64,000 nucleotides of DNA. Source: Bryobacterales bacterium. GTDB taxonomy: Bacteria; Acidobacteriota; Terriglobia; Bryobacterales; Bryobacteraceae. The stretch lies in contig JAOAPR010000155.1 of NCBI GenBank assembly GCA_025463005.1, positions 1 to 64,000 of the forward strand. The letters are read 5' to 3'. Of this stretch, positions 16,748-25,244 are shown in pieces. The notes beneath the pieces were generated by a model. That model worked only from the letters and a program-made list of their open reading frames with translations. It did no database searches and was not told the origin of the DNA. Numbering within the stretch: the stretch's first letter is position 1; every line of letters starts with the position of its first letter. Both the position numbers and the translations under genes were made by a program.

Positions 16748-16790
16748 GGCCTGAAGGGGATTATACAACGGTTCAGGCCCGGTTTTTCAA
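16748..16790 (-). promoter_or_regulatory. Promoter of the GlcG/HbpS gene with inverted repeat around -10
   Basis: On the minus strand TTGAAA (16785-16790) and TATAAT (16760-16765) are 19 bases apart. Exactly around the TATAAT lies a perfect 8-bp inverted repeat, GGCCTGAA (16748-16755) and TTCAGGCC (16772-16779). A dimeric regulator bound there would cover the -10 region, so repression is the natural guess. The same repeat could also form a hairpin. Confidence 0.5.
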
Positions 16791-16802
16791 GAGAATGCGG
16801 GC

Positions 16803-16842
16803 AAAAAAAGAAGGGGTTGATGGCCTCTCAGCCGTCAACCCC
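16803..16842 (-). terminator. Intrinsic terminator after the diheme cytochrome gene
   Basis: GGGGTTGATGGC-CTCTCA-GCCGTCAACCCC (16813-16842) forms a 12-bp stem with one G-T pair. On the minus strand it is followed by CTTCTTTTTTG. It lies 22 bp after the cytochrome stop and upstream of the GlcG/HbpS promoter. Confidence 0.85.
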
Positions 16843-16864
16843 CGGTTTATTCACACGAAATTAT

Positions 16865-18073
16865 TTATGGTTTTGCAAACTTGGCGGGGTCGATAGCGAC
16901 GTTTGTCTTCACGTCGCTCAACTGAAAGGCATCCTTCCCATCCAGCCACGAGAACGTGTACTTGAACGGGAACTTGATGCCGCCCACGTCGCGATAGTCC
17001 GAGTAGTCAGTCTGGGTCGGAACGCGTCCGACGGGCGATGTGCTGTAACGTACCATCCGCACCAGCAAGCCCGAATCCTTATCGAAGTAGAACGTCGCCA
17101 TAAAGCCCCTGGGACCAGTTCCCTGGACAACTTGAACGTCCTTATCGCCGACGCTATCGGGCGAGCCTACGCGCCAATTGTTCAGAATTGTCTTGATCTG
17201 CCCTGGGAAGGACAGCATCGCATCCAGCCGGGCTCCATCGAGTTCACTACCCGTGAGCTCGTACTGTCCCAACAGGCTGCGCGGCGACTTTATCCAACCA
17301 ACTTTGCCGTCGAAGGCCCTGGTGCTGTCTCCCCGTTCCGGGTGATCTTTAAACTGGATCTGCGTGGTGCGTTGATTCGGAGCTTTCGCATAAATCGTGA
17401 ATGAGCCGCCGCCGCCCAATCCTTCGTATCCGACGCTGCTTCCCGTGGCGATAAAGCTAGTGAGGCCAGCCAGCCGCTGAGCGCCGCCGACTGCCGTGAT
17501 GTATTTGTCAAGAATCTGTGTGGCGGAGGGAACTCCCTGAGCGGGCGCGACGAAGTCATCCTTCTCTTCGTTGGGAGTGCCGTACAGAGTATCCAAACCG
17601 ATGGTGGTGGAGGGCCTCAGGCGGCCATGGTGGCAAGTGAAGCACGTCACCGATTGCGCGCCGGAGAAGTTGGTGCGGTTAATGACCGCCACCATTTCTA
17701 CCATCTTTCGCGCGGTCTTTTTTCTCGGAGTGTCGAATATCCAATCCACCTTGTCGGATCCGGCGCCAGGATGGCAATCCGCGCAATCCAAGCCCAGGTC
17801 GGCTGAAATGACCCCCATGGCTCCTAGAAAATCGTCGACGGTGAGCCCCTTGAGCGTGCTGGTGTTGACGTTCTTGAACACCTCGCCCGCCGACTGCCCG
17901 GGCGCCGCTGCGACCGTCTGGGTGTTTGCCGGGGCGGCTTTCGCCGGTGCCGGAGCCGCTTTTGTTTGTCCGGCTTTGTCCTGTGCCGCGGCTGGGCCAG
18001 CCAACTTAACCGCGCACAGCCAGATTACTGCCATTCCTGCGACCGCGAGGGTCACTCTCGACCAAAGCTTCAT
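16865..18073 (-). CDS. Diheme c-type cytochrome, reaction-centre-cytochrome-like
   Basis: The 402-residue exported protein has a signal peptide (to about residue 30), an Ala/Lys/Pro-rich linker and two heme attachment sites, CADCH (97-101) and CFTCH (144-148). The region GLTVDDFLGAMGVISADLGLDCADCH resembles the photosynthetic reaction-centre cytochrome c subunit family. That family is widespread as paralogs in non-photosynthetic Acidobacteria. The C-terminal 220 residues hold no heme motif and look like an outer-membrane-lipoprotein-sorting-type beta domain (YFDKDSGLLVRMVRYSTSP, DYRDVGGIKFPFKYTF). It is likely a periplasmic electron carrier fused to a ligand-binding domain. Confidence 0.85.
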   Translation of the reverse strand: MKLWSRVTLAVAGMAVIWLCAVKLAGPAAAQDKAGQTKAAPAPAKAAPANTQTVAAAPGQSAGEVFKNVNTSTLKGLTVDDFLGAMGVISADLGLDCADCHPGAGSDKVDWIFDTPRKKTARKMVEMVAVINRTNFSGAQSVTCFTCHHGRLRPSTTIGLDTLYGTPNEEKDDFVAPAQGVPSATQILDKYITAVGGAQRLAGLTSFIATGSSVGYEGLGGGGSFTIYAKAPNQRTTQIQFKDHPERGDSTRAFDGKVGWIKSPRSLLGQYELTGSELDGARLDAMLSFPGQIKTILNNWRVGSPDSVGDKDVQVVQGTGPRGFMATFYFDKDSGLLVRMVRYSTSPVGRVPTQTDYSDYRDVGGIKFPFKYTFSWLDGKDAFQLSDVKTNVAIDPAKFAKP

Positions 18074-18142
18074 GTTTTATCCCTCCCTAGGAGCGTGTGT
18101 CTGATTCAGCCCGCACCAAAGCAATCGGACGAATCGCACGCA

Positions 18143-18176
18143 GGATGGGCGTGTGCTTGGCTGCTGTCGCCCATCC
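18143..18176. repeat. Intergenic hairpin upstream of the diheme cytochrome
   Basis: GGATGGGCG (18143-18151) and CGCCCATCC (18168-18176) are perfect complements separated by 16 nt. The hairpin lies between the cytochrome gene (start 18073) and the upstream DUF6152 gene (stop 18208), both on the minus strand. There is no T tract, so it is more likely an mRNA processing or folding element than a terminator. Confidence 0.45.
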
Positions 18177-18207
18177 CGCTGAGGTGGTGTGAGGTTCCTG
18201 CTTACTT

Positions 18208-18618
18208 CTACTGCTTGTTCTTGCCTTCCGTCTCCGAGGAGCCGGCGAAAACCTGGCGGCCGTCAGCCAGCTTTACCGTCCGAGCGTTGGCCAGTTTGGA
18301 GCCGTCTTTTGCCAGTGATCCGGTAATGGTGACGGTGTCGCCCTGCTTCAGGGAATTACGCGTCCAACCCTGGCGCATGAGGCCGTTGGGGCTCCCGAGT
18401 TCGAGTTCCCAGTTGTTCATTTCGCCCTTTTCGTCTTTTACGTCGATATAAAAGCGGGCGTGGGGATTCATCCATTCGACCTTGGTAACTGTACCGGTAA
18501 GCGTCACCGGCTTGGCCGAATCGTACTCGGCGGCAAACGAGTGGTGCGCCAACATAGGCACAGTGCACAAGAGCAGTCCCAATCCCGCGACGATAACAGC
18601 AAGTAATTTAGCCTTCAT
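18208..18618 (-). CDS. DUF6152-family exported protein (copy 1)
   Basis: The 136-residue protein has a signal peptide ending CTVPMLA, then HHSFAAEYDSAKPVTLTGTV and WMNPHARFYIDV. The rest is a small beta-barrel-like domain with LKQGDTVTITGSLAKDGS. Cleavage after MLA would leave His-His at the mature N-terminus. The HHSF...NPH pattern is shared with the two other copies in this window. Function is not established. The start is the ATG at 18616-18618, nine nt after GGAGGT, rather than the GTG used by the ORF track. It lies upstream of the diheme cytochrome. Confidence 0.85.
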   Translation of the reverse strand: MKAKLLAVIVAGLGLLLCTVPMLAHHSFAAEYDSAKPVTLTGTVTKVEWMNPHARFYIDVKDEKGEMNNWELELGSPNGLMRQGWTRNSLKQGDTVTITGSLAKDGSKLANARTVKLADGRQVFAGSSETEGKNKQ

Positions 18619-18709
18619 TGGCAAACGACCTCCATCCACTTGAGTATATGAGTAGGCACGAGCCCGCCCAACATGCTAGCATACACGCGGCCGATTTATA
18701 GGTCAAGGG

Positions 18710-20026
18710 TTAACGCGTTGGCCGGCTGCCCGGCTCCAGGGGGGTCGCAGAATCCAGGAAAATCCAGCACGGAATCGCCGCGGCGTAAAGGATGGCCGAA
18801 ATGTAGAAGGCGATGTTCCAGTTGTTGTTGGTCCAGGCGAGCACATAACCGATCACCGCGGGTGCGACAGCGCCACCCAGGTTGCCCCAACTGTTCATCG
18901 CGCCGGCCAGGGTCCCGGCAAATCGGCCGCCCATGTCCATAGAGGCTGCCCAGGATGGCGGCATAGCCAGATCGTTGAAAAAGCTAGCCAGCGAGATTGA
19001 AATGACCGCGGCGCGGGCGTCCTGCATATAGGTGGTTATGATCAGGAAGGTGCAGGCACCTATATATCCCAAACTGGCGACAATACGCCGGGTGCGAGCG
19101 ACACTCCTGGTCCTGCGCAGCAGCCGCTCGCCCAGGAACACGCTGGCAGGATTCCCCAATCCACCCATGAACAGAGGAAGCACGCCGAACATCGCCGCCT
19201 GCGCTACGTCCATGCCGCGGGCGTCGCGCAGATACGTCGGCAGCCACGTAATGTTGAAGTACCATCCGTAGTTCAAGAAGAAATACTGCCAGCACAGCAG
19301 CCATACGCGGCGCGATCTGACCAACTCTCCCCACGGCGCAGCGGAATCACCGAAGGCTTTATCAGAGCCACGCAGCAGCTCGCGCTCGGCTTCGTTCAGC
19401 TTCGGATGATCCAACGGGTTGTCGCGATACCAGAGAAAGAATGCGATCGCCCAGATCACCCCCAGCACTCCGAACAGTTCGAACGCATGCCGCCATCCGA
19501 CCCACGTGATTACCGCGGCCGCCAAAGGCGGCGTAAAAGCCCCGCCCCAGCGCGCGCTCAGCCACATCAATCCCTGGGCGCGTACGCGTTCGCGGCCGGG
19601 CAGCCAGATGGTGAACATCTTGGTGAGATTCGGGAAACAGCCCGCCTCGCCGGCTCCGAACAGGAATCGCGCTGTGACTAAGGATGCGAAGTTCCACGCC
19701 CATCCGGTGGCCGCGGTAAAAAACGACCACCACAGAACGATGCGGAGGATCACCCGGCGGGGTCCCATCCAATCGCCCAGAAATCCGCCGGGAATTTCGA
19801 ACAGCGAATAGGCCAGCGCGAACGCCGTCAGCACCCAGCCCTTGTGCACGGAGTCGAGGCCGAGGTCCTTGCCGATGTAGGGCAGGGCAAACGAAATCGC
19901 CACGCGGTCGATATAGGTGATCACCGCCAGGGTAACTGTGAACACCAACACCCAATAGCGGACGCGCGTAGGGCGCTGGTGTTGGGGGGCAGAGCCGATG
20001 AATGGGTCGACGGCGGGGTCAGCCAC
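18710..20026 (-). CDS. MFS transporter (anion:cation symporter-like)
   Basis: This membrane transporter has about twelve hydrophobic segments. The first helix reads YWVLVFTVTLAVITYIDRVAISFALPYIG, and the loop GGFLGDWMGPRR is the MFS loop 2-3 signature. The overall pattern (ITYIDRVA, YSLFEIPGGFLGD) resembles the sugar-acid/hexuronate ACS subfamily. Substrate is unknown. The ORF track begins at 20134, inside the divergent neighbour. I propose the GTG at 20024-20026 (438 residues), but the start is uncertain. Confidence 0.88.
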   Translation of the reverse strand: MADPAVDPFIGSAPQHQRPTRVRYWVLVFTVTLAVITYIDRVAISFALPYIGKDLGLDSVHKGWVLTAFALAYSLFEIPGGFLGDWMGPRRVILRIVLWWSFFTAATGWAWNFASLVTARFLFGAGEAGCFPNLTKMFTIWLPGRERVRAQGLMWLSARWGGAFTPPLAAAVITWVGWRHAFELFGVLGVIWAIAFFLWYRDNPLDHPKLNEAERELLRGSDKAFGDSAAPWGELVRSRRVWLLCWQYFFLNYGWYFNITWLPTYLRDARGMDVAQAAMFGVLPLFMGGLGNPASVFLGERLLRRTRSVARTRRIVASLGYIGACTFLIITTYMQDARAAVISISLASFFNDLAMPPSWAASMDMGGRFAGTLAGAMNSWGNLGGAVAPAVIGYVLAWTNNNWNIAFYISAILYAAAIPCWIFLDSATPLEPGSRPTR

Positions 20027-20066
20027 GGCCTTTAGATCTTCGCACGTGTGATAGCATTTTGGCGAA

Positions 20067-21089
20067 ATGCGCACATTGAAAATCGTTTCTCTCATGGCGG
20101 GTGCGGCGATCTTGCTTACGGCGCAATCCCGCACACTCGATATCTATTGGATCGACGTGGAGGGCGGCGCAGCCACGCTGATTGTCGCGCCCTCGGGCGA
20201 ATCGCTGCTGGTCGATACGGGGTTCCCTGGGAACGATGATCGCGATGCGAAGCGAATCGCCGCGACTGCGGTAGCCGCCGGACTGACCAGGATCGACAAT
20301 CTGGTGATCACTCATTTCCATGGCGACCATGTGGGCGGCCTGGCAGCGCTCTCAAAGATGATCCCGATCCGCAAAATCTACGATCACGGCGAATCGATCG
20401 AGAAGTCGCAAGAGAAAGGCGCGACGCTGTGGCAAGATTACCTCGCGGCGGCGGGAAACCGGCGCACCGTGGTGAAGCCCGGCAATAAGATTCCGCTTGC
20501 GGGCGTGGATATTACTGTTGTCAGCGCTAATGGCGAGGTCATTTCACAGCCGATCAATCACGGATTCGTAAACAAGCTCTGTGATGGCGCGGAGCGCAAG
20601 CCCACGGACAATACCGAGAACTCGCGCAGCACGGGCTTCCTGCTGACCTATGGAAAGTTCACGTTCCTCGACGTGGGCGATCTCACCTGGGACCGGGAAT
20701 TGATGCTCGGCTGTCCGGTGAACAAGGTCGGCGAGGTCACGCTGCTGCAAGCGACGCATCATGGTTTTTCGAACGGTCAATCCGGCGCACCGGCACTGAT
20801 CTGGTCGCTCAAGCCGCAGGTGGTCGTGGTGAACAACGGCGCGCGCAAGGGTTTCAGCAACGGAGGATACGAAACGCTGGCCAAGATCCCGGGGGTGGAA
20901 GGAATCTGGCAGGGCCACAAGGGCGCCATGAATGACGCCGATCACAATACGTCCGAAGATATGATCGCCAACCTGGAAGAGGGCGCAGCGGACAAGGGCA
21001 ACACGATCAAGGCGTCGGTCTCGAGCGACGGCAAGTTCATGGTCACTAACAATCGGAACAAGTTCAGCAAGACGTATACTGCGCGCTAG
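20067..21089 (+). CDS. Exported MBL-fold metallo-hydrolase (ComEC-C-like)
   Basis: The 340-residue protein has a signal peptide to about residue 20. A metallo-beta-lactamase fold follows: DIYWIDVEGGAATLIVAPSGESLLVDTG, the zinc motif THFHGDHVGG, the metal Asp region VGDLTWDRE and ATHHGFSNGQSG. The C-terminal half resembles the hydrolase domain of ComEC/Rec2-type proteins, but no competence channel is present. It is probably a secreted hydrolase of unknown substrate. A TAGCAT box ends 9 nt before the ATG, so any leader would be only a few nucleotides. Confidence 0.85.
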   Translation: MRTLKIVSLMAGAAILLTAQSRTLDIYWIDVEGGAATLIVAPSGESLLVDTGFPGNDDRDAKRIAATAVAAGLTRIDNLVITHFHGDHVGGLAALSKMIPIRKIYDHGESIEKSQEKGATLWQDYLAAAGNRRTVVKPGNKIPLAGVDITVVSANGEVISQPINHGFVNKLCDGAERKPTDNTENSRSTGFLLTYGKFTFLDVGDLTWDRELMLGCPVNKVGEVTLLQATHHGFSNGQSGAPALIWSLKPQVVVVNNGARKGFSNGGYETLAKIPGVEGIWQGHKGAMNDADHNTSEDMIANLEEGAADKGNTIKASVSSDGKFMVTNNRNKFSKTYTAR

Positions 21090-21095
21090 GAACGT

Positions 21096-21184
21096 GAATT
21101 CGGGGACAGCCAGCCGATTTCGGCGAGCTTTTACGGACGGCCGGCGGGCTCAGCCCTTCGAAATCGGAGGCAGTCCCCGAATTC
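21096..21184. repeat. Inverted-repeat element, copy 1
   Basis: The arms are GAATTCGGGGACAGCCAGCC... (left) and, as reverse complement of the right end, GAATTCGGGGACTGCCTCC... Both end in GATTTCG, so about 26 bp are complementary with few mismatches, around a 35-bp centre. A related element sits at 42143-42221. It has no coding capacity. It is consistent with a REP-like or miniature inverted-repeat element, and might also act as a terminator for the MBL gene. Confidence 0.65.
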
Positions 21185-21229
21185 TCCGAAAGCCATTAGG
21201 GTCTGATAGCATTTACGACGAGAGATAGA

Positions 21230-22237
21230 ATGCGATCCAAAATTGTGGTTTTCGCCGTAACGAGCGCGCTGCTGGCAGTCAACGCCGCGGGCCAAGGCAA
21301 GGCGACATCCGTTCGCTGCGATCGCGCGTGTCTGGACGCTTATGTCGACAAATATCTCGACGCTATGATCGCCCACGATCCGTCCAAGGCCCCGTTCGCG
21401 CGCGGCGTCAAGTTCACCGAGAACGGCCAGCGCCTGGAGCCTGGCGACGGCCTTTGGAACACCATGACCGGCAAGGGGACGTTCCGTCTTTTCGTCACCG
21501 ACGTCGAGGCGCAGCAGGTCGCGTTTCTGGGAAGCATCACCGAAGCCGGGACCGGCGCCGTGATTGGACTCCGTCTGCGGATCCGCAACAACCAGATCAC
21601 CGAAGCCGAGCACTTTATCCAGCGCAGTCCAAACTCGGCCGCGGGTTTCGAGCGGATTGGCTACAAGTGGACCGAGGCCGTCCCGCCCGCCGAGCGCATG
21701 TCGCGCGAGGAGCTTGTGAAAACCGCCAACATGTATTTTTCCGGCATGCAGAAGAACGACGGCAAGGGCGACTATCCGTTCGCCGACGACTGCAACCGGA
21801 TCGAAAACGGCACGCTGACCACCAACCAGCCGACGCCTCAGGGCAAGCAGAGACCTGATCCGAAAACTGCCACCGGCTATTCAGGCCAGTGGAGCTGCAT
21901 GGAGCAGTTCAAGAGCGGACTGCTGCACTTCGTCACGCGCATTCGCGATCGGCGTTATGTTGCCGTAGATCCTGAGCGCGGCCTGGTATTCAGCCTGATC
22001 TTTTTCGATCATTCCGCCGGAGACACGCGAAACTTCGAAACACCCGACGGCCGCAAGGTGAGCGCCGGCCCGCAGCAGCCCTGGACCTGGCAACTGGTGG
22101 AGCTTTTCGAGATCCGGCAAGGCAAGCTGCATCAGATTCAGGCCATCATGGAGCGCTCTCCTTACGGGATGAACTCCGGCTGGAGCTCCTGGGAAGACGG
22201 GATGAGCGACCGTGGCCGCGATGTCGCCAAACAATAA
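21230..22237 (+). CDS. Exported CDRxC-family protein, paralog A
   Basis: This 335-residue protein of unknown function has a signal peptide to about residue 22, then CDRACLDAYVDKYLDAMIAHDP, the hallmark shared by four genes here. A GDGLWNT-type turn, RLFVTDVEAQQVAFLG and LRLRIRNNQITEAEHFIQR follow, a pattern like a NTF2/SnoaL-type domain. A C-terminal half has CMEQFKSGLLHFVTRIRDRRYVAVDPERGLVF. It resembles what is called DUF8021 in some databases, but I cannot confirm this. It is first in a plus-strand run with cupin, paralog B and esterase. Confidence 0.75.
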   Translation: MRSKIVVFAVTSALLAVNAAGQGKATSVRCDRACLDAYVDKYLDAMIAHDPSKAPFARGVKFTENGQRLEPGDGLWNTMTGKGTFRLFVTDVEAQQVAFLGSITEAGTGAVIGLRLRIRNNQITEAEHFIQRSPNSAAGFERIGYKWTEAVPPAERMSREELVKTANMYFSGMQKNDGKGDYPFADDCNRIENGTLTTNQPTPQGKQRPDPKTATGYSGQWSCMEQFKSGLLHFVTRIRDRRYVAVDPERGLVFSLIFFDHSAGDTRNFETPDGRKVSAGPQQPWTWQLVELFEIRQGKLHQIQAIMERSPYGMNSGWSSWEDGMSDRGRDVAKQ

Positions 22238-22246
22238 ACAATAAAT

Positions 22247-22783
22247 ATGACGTTCGTGATTTTTGTTTTAACGCTGCTTAGTTTCCAGGCTCCGCTCGCT
22301 ATCGACAACCCACGAGTGCAAGTTCGGGAACTGGAAGGCGCTGTGGATTCGATCCCCTACGATTCGGTGTGGGTTTCCCGTACGGGGCGCGCAGTTTTCT
22401 TGAAGAATGGTAGTAAGCACGAGGCGGACGGCAAAGGTATTCTGATCGGTCTCAGGGACCTCAGGGTGCCGCCGCTTCCCAACACGTCGGGTTATCCGCT
22501 GGCGATGCCTCGGCCGGGAAGCAAGAAGTTACTCGAAAACGACCGCGTCATTGTTTGGGATTACGCTTGGACTCCCGACGTCCCAACTCCGATGCACTTC
22601 CACGACAAGGATGTGGTGGTGTTTTATCTCGAAGACGGCGCACTCCAATCCACCACGCCCAGTGGTGAGAAGACCGTGAACGAATACAAGCCTGGCATGA
22701 TCCGATTTAACCTGCGCGACCGGACGCACACGGAAACGCTGATCCGCGGCAAGCAACACGCCATCATTACAGAGCTGAAATAG
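22247..22783 (+). CDS. Exported cupin-like protein
   Basis: The 178-residue protein has a short signal peptide (MTFVIFVLTLLSFQAPLAI) and two half-barrels. The second half carries a cupin-type metal site, PTPMHFHDKDVVVFYLEDG, followed by PGMIRFNLRDRTHTE. It may bind a metal and act as a small-molecule dioxygenase, isomerase or binding protein; nothing fixes the substrate. It lies 9 bp after paralog A and 1 bp before paralog B, so the three genes are probably one transcript. Confidence 0.75.
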   Translation: MTFVIFVLTLLSFQAPLAIDNPRVQVRELEGAVDSIPYDSVWVSRTGRAVFLKNGSKHEADGKGILIGLRDLRVPPLPNTSGYPLAMPRPGSKKLLENDRVIVWDYAWTPDVPTPMHFHDKDVVVFYLEDGALQSTTPSGEKTVNEYKPGMIRFNLRDRTHTETLIRGKQHAIITELK

Positions 22784-22784
22784 C

Positions 22785-23825
22785 ATGAGGAAATTCGCAG
22801 CGGCTCTCGCATTCTCTCTTCAGGTAGCTGGCTGGGGACAGAGTGCCTGCGATCGCGCGTGCCTTGAAAATTTCGTCGATCAATATATGGATGCGCTGAT
22901 CGCTCACGATCCCAAGAAACTGCCGATGACCGCGCGCGTGAAAAATACCGAAGATGCCGTGCGTCTGGAGCCCGGCGATGGGTTTTGGCGAACCGCAAAC
23001 GCGAAGGGTTCCTACCGGCTGTTTGTGACCGACACCGAAACCGGGCAGGTAGCTTTCATGGGAACTATGCGCGAAGATCCCAGCAACGCGGTAATCGTGG
23101 CCATTCGCCTGAAAGTCGAAAACCGCCAGGTTTCCGAGATCGAGAACCTGGTGGTGCGGAACGCACAGGCCGCCGCGAATCTGGAAAAGTTGGGCGCTCC
23201 CAATCCCGTGTTTCTGGAAGCGCTTCCGGTAGCGCAGAGGGCGTCGCGCGCGGAACTGATCCGGGTCGCCGACATGTATTTCTCCGGGCTGGAGAAAAAC
23301 GACGGCAAAGGAGAGTATCCGTTCGCGGACGGCTGCGAGCGCATTCAAAACGGCGTTCAGACTACGAACAATCCGAACGCAGCGACGCAGTCTTCGCCAC
23401 CGCCTGGGCGCGGCGGGCGCGGTGGAGATGGCAAACAACCCGCGGCTCCGCCCAAACCGCAGGGTCTGCAAATCAACATCGTCGCCATGGGTTGCATGGA
23501 GCAGTTCAAATCCGGCTATTTCCGCTTTGTGAACCGAATTCGCGATCGCCGTTTTGTGGTTGTCGACCGGGAGCGCGGGTTGGCACTCGCCATCACTGCT
23601 TTCGATCAGCCCGCCGGCAAATACGCCACGTTCAAGCTGGCAGATGGGCGCGAGATCACGGCGGGTCCGGAACGCCCGACTACGCTCGAAATAGCGGAGC
23701 TGTTTAAAATCGAAAACGATAAGATCCGGCGCGTGGAGGCCGTGCAGATGCAGATCCCGTACGGCATGCTTTCAGGCTGGAGTAGTTATGAGGACGGTAT
23801 GTCCAATCGAGCGAGGACACAGTAA
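22785..23825 (+). CDS. Exported CDRxC-family protein, paralog B
   Basis: The 346-residue protein shows a signal peptide (to about residue 20) and then CDRACLENFVDQYMDALIAHDP. RLFVTDTETGQVAFMGTMRED and LKVENRQVSEIENLVVR follow. It differs from paralog A by a Gly/Pro-rich linker (PPPGRGGRGGDGKQPAAPP) before CMEQFKSGYFRFVNRIRDRRFVVVDRERGL. A and B share the CMEQFKSG form, whereas C and D near 60 kb have a YPRR form, indicating two subfamilies. Function is unknown. Confidence 0.75.
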   Translation: MRKFAAALAFSLQVAGWGQSACDRACLENFVDQYMDALIAHDPKKLPMTARVKNTEDAVRLEPGDGFWRTANAKGSYRLFVTDTETGQVAFMGTMREDPSNAVIVAIRLKVENRQVSEIENLVVRNAQAAANLEKLGAPNPVFLEALPVAQRASRAELIRVADMYFSGLEKNDGKGEYPFADGCERIQNGVQTTNNPNAATQSSPPPGRGGRGGDGKQPAAPPKPQGLQINIVAMGCMEQFKSGYFRFVNRIRDRRFVVVDRERGLALAITAFDQPAGKYATFKLADGREITAGPERPTTLEIAELFKIENDKIRRVEAVQMQIPYGMLSGWSSYEDGMSNRARTQ

Positions 23826-23827
23826 TC

Positions 23828-24784
23828 ATGGCTTTGCATCCGCAGTGTAAGGCGTTTCTCGATATGCTCGCCGCGGCGGGCGGGAAACCGATCGAACAGC
23901 TCCCGGTGACGGAAGCCCGGATGGTCGCCCCGGCGCTGATCGACTTGAGCGGACCCGAAGAACCGGTCGCTGAGGTCGAGAATCGCACTATTCCCGGTCC
24001 AGCCGGACCGATCGCCGTCCGTGTGTACCGACCCGTGCAGGAGGAAACGGTCCCGGCGCTGGTATTCTTCCATGGCGGCGGCTTCGTGATCTGTAATCTC
24101 GATACGCACGATCGGCCATGCCGCAGTCTCGCCAATGCATCGGGCTGTACAGTTATCGCAGTGGATTATCGGCTCGCGCCCGAACACAAATATCCTGCCG
24201 CGGTCGAGGATGCGTATGCGGCCACCCAGTATATTTCCGAGCACGCCGCGGAATTCGGCATCGATCCGAACCGGATTGCGGTTGGCGGGGACAGCGCGGG
24301 CGGGAATCTGGCCACCGTTGTGTCCTTCTTATCGCGGGATCGGGGCGGACCGCAATTGAAGTTTCAGCTCCTGATTTATCCTGTTGTAGACTTCGCTGAC
24401 AACAGCCCGTCCATGCAGCAATATTCGAAGGATCACTTCCTGACACGCGAAAGCATGGATTGGTTCACGGAAAGCTACCTGCCCAGCCGCGAGGCGGGAC
24501 TCGAGCCGTCGGCGTCCCCGCTGAACGCAACAGATTTCCGGGGTCTTCCACCGGCCATGATCATCACCGCAGAATGCGATCCGCTCCGCGACCTGGGAGA
24601 GGCCTACGCGCGTAAGTTGCAGAGCGCCGATGTTCCAGTCGAGCTGAAGCGGTACGAAGGCATGATCCACCCGTTCTTGCAGTTTGGCGGGATCATCGAT
24701 ACGGCCAAGGTCGCGATGGCAGACGCCGCGTCTGCTCTGCGTCGCGCGCTAAAAGCTGGTGCTTTCGCCGGCGCTTCCCTGTGA
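23828..24784 (+). CDS. Alpha/beta hydrolase, HSL-type carboxylesterase
   Basis: The 318-residue esterase belongs to the hormone-sensitive-lipase family. The oxyanion-hole motif is FFHGGGFVICNLDTHDRPCR, the nucleophile elbow is GGDSAGGNLA (Ser about 157), the acid is in TAECDPLRDLG and the His is in GMIHPF. There is no signal peptide, so it probably acts in the cytoplasm on short acyl esters. It starts 2 bp after paralog B, consistent with co-transcription with the exported genes. Confidence 0.9.
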   Translation: MALHPQCKAFLDMLAAAGGKPIEQLPVTEARMVAPALIDLSGPEEPVAEVENRTIPGPAGPIAVRVYRPVQEETVPALVFFHGGGFVICNLDTHDRPCRSLANASGCTVIAVDYRLAPEHKYPAAVEDAYAATQYISEHAAEFGIDPNRIAVGGDSAGGNLATVVSFLSRDRGGPQLKFQLLIYPVVDFADNSPSMQQYSKDHFLTRESMDWFTESYLPSREAGLEPSASPLNATDFRGLPPAMIITAECDPLRDLGEAYARKLQSADVPVELKRYEGMIHPFLQFGGIIDTAKVAMADAASALRRALKAGAFAGASL

Positions 24785-24815
24785 TAGACTCCCGACCAGG
24801 AAAGGGGATCTACCT

Positions 24816-25241
24816 ATGAAATATTGGCTGACGATCACAATTTTGTCGGCTGCGGCGATCCTGATGGGAGCCGACGCCGCCACCTTTGTAGGGCACGACA
24901 AGGTCGCCGACGCGCTGGCCAAGGGAGGGTCGCTGGCCGCGACCAAGGAGTATACGGTTTCGGGTGCCCACCGCAGCGGACCGGGCCAGGTGGAAGTACA
25001 CGACAAAGAGACCGACATTCTCTACGTGACCGACGGCGAAGCCACCTTCATCACCGGCGGTACCATGGTCGGCGGAAAGTCGAGCAAGGCTGGTCAATGG
25101 CTGGGCACCGACATCACCGGTGGACAAACTCACCATCTGGTCAAAGGCGATGTCGTGATGATCCCGGCCGGAATGCCACACTGGTTCAAGGAAGTTCCCA
25201 AGTCGGTTAGCTATTTCGTAGTGAAAGTGCTGAAGGAGTAA
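24816..25241 (+). CDS. Exported cupin-domain protein
   Basis: The 141-residue protein has a signal peptide (MKYWLTITILSAAAILMGADA) and a single cupin barrel. The first motif is in VEVHDKETDILYVTDGEATFITGG and the second in HHLVKGDVVMIPAGMPHWFKEV. His and Glu/Asp residues in those motifs could hold a metal. I choose the ATG at 24816 because it begins the signal peptide and follows AGGAAAGGGG. It is 3 bp upstream of the YVTN propeller gene. Confidence 0.82.
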   Translation: MKYWLTITILSAAAILMGADAATFVGHDKVADALAKGGSLAATKEYTVSGAHRSGPGQVEVHDKETDILYVTDGEATFITGGTMVGGKSSKAGQWLGTDITGGQTHHLVKGDVVMIPAGMPHWFKEVPKSVSYFVVKVLKE

Positions 25242-25244
25242 GTC

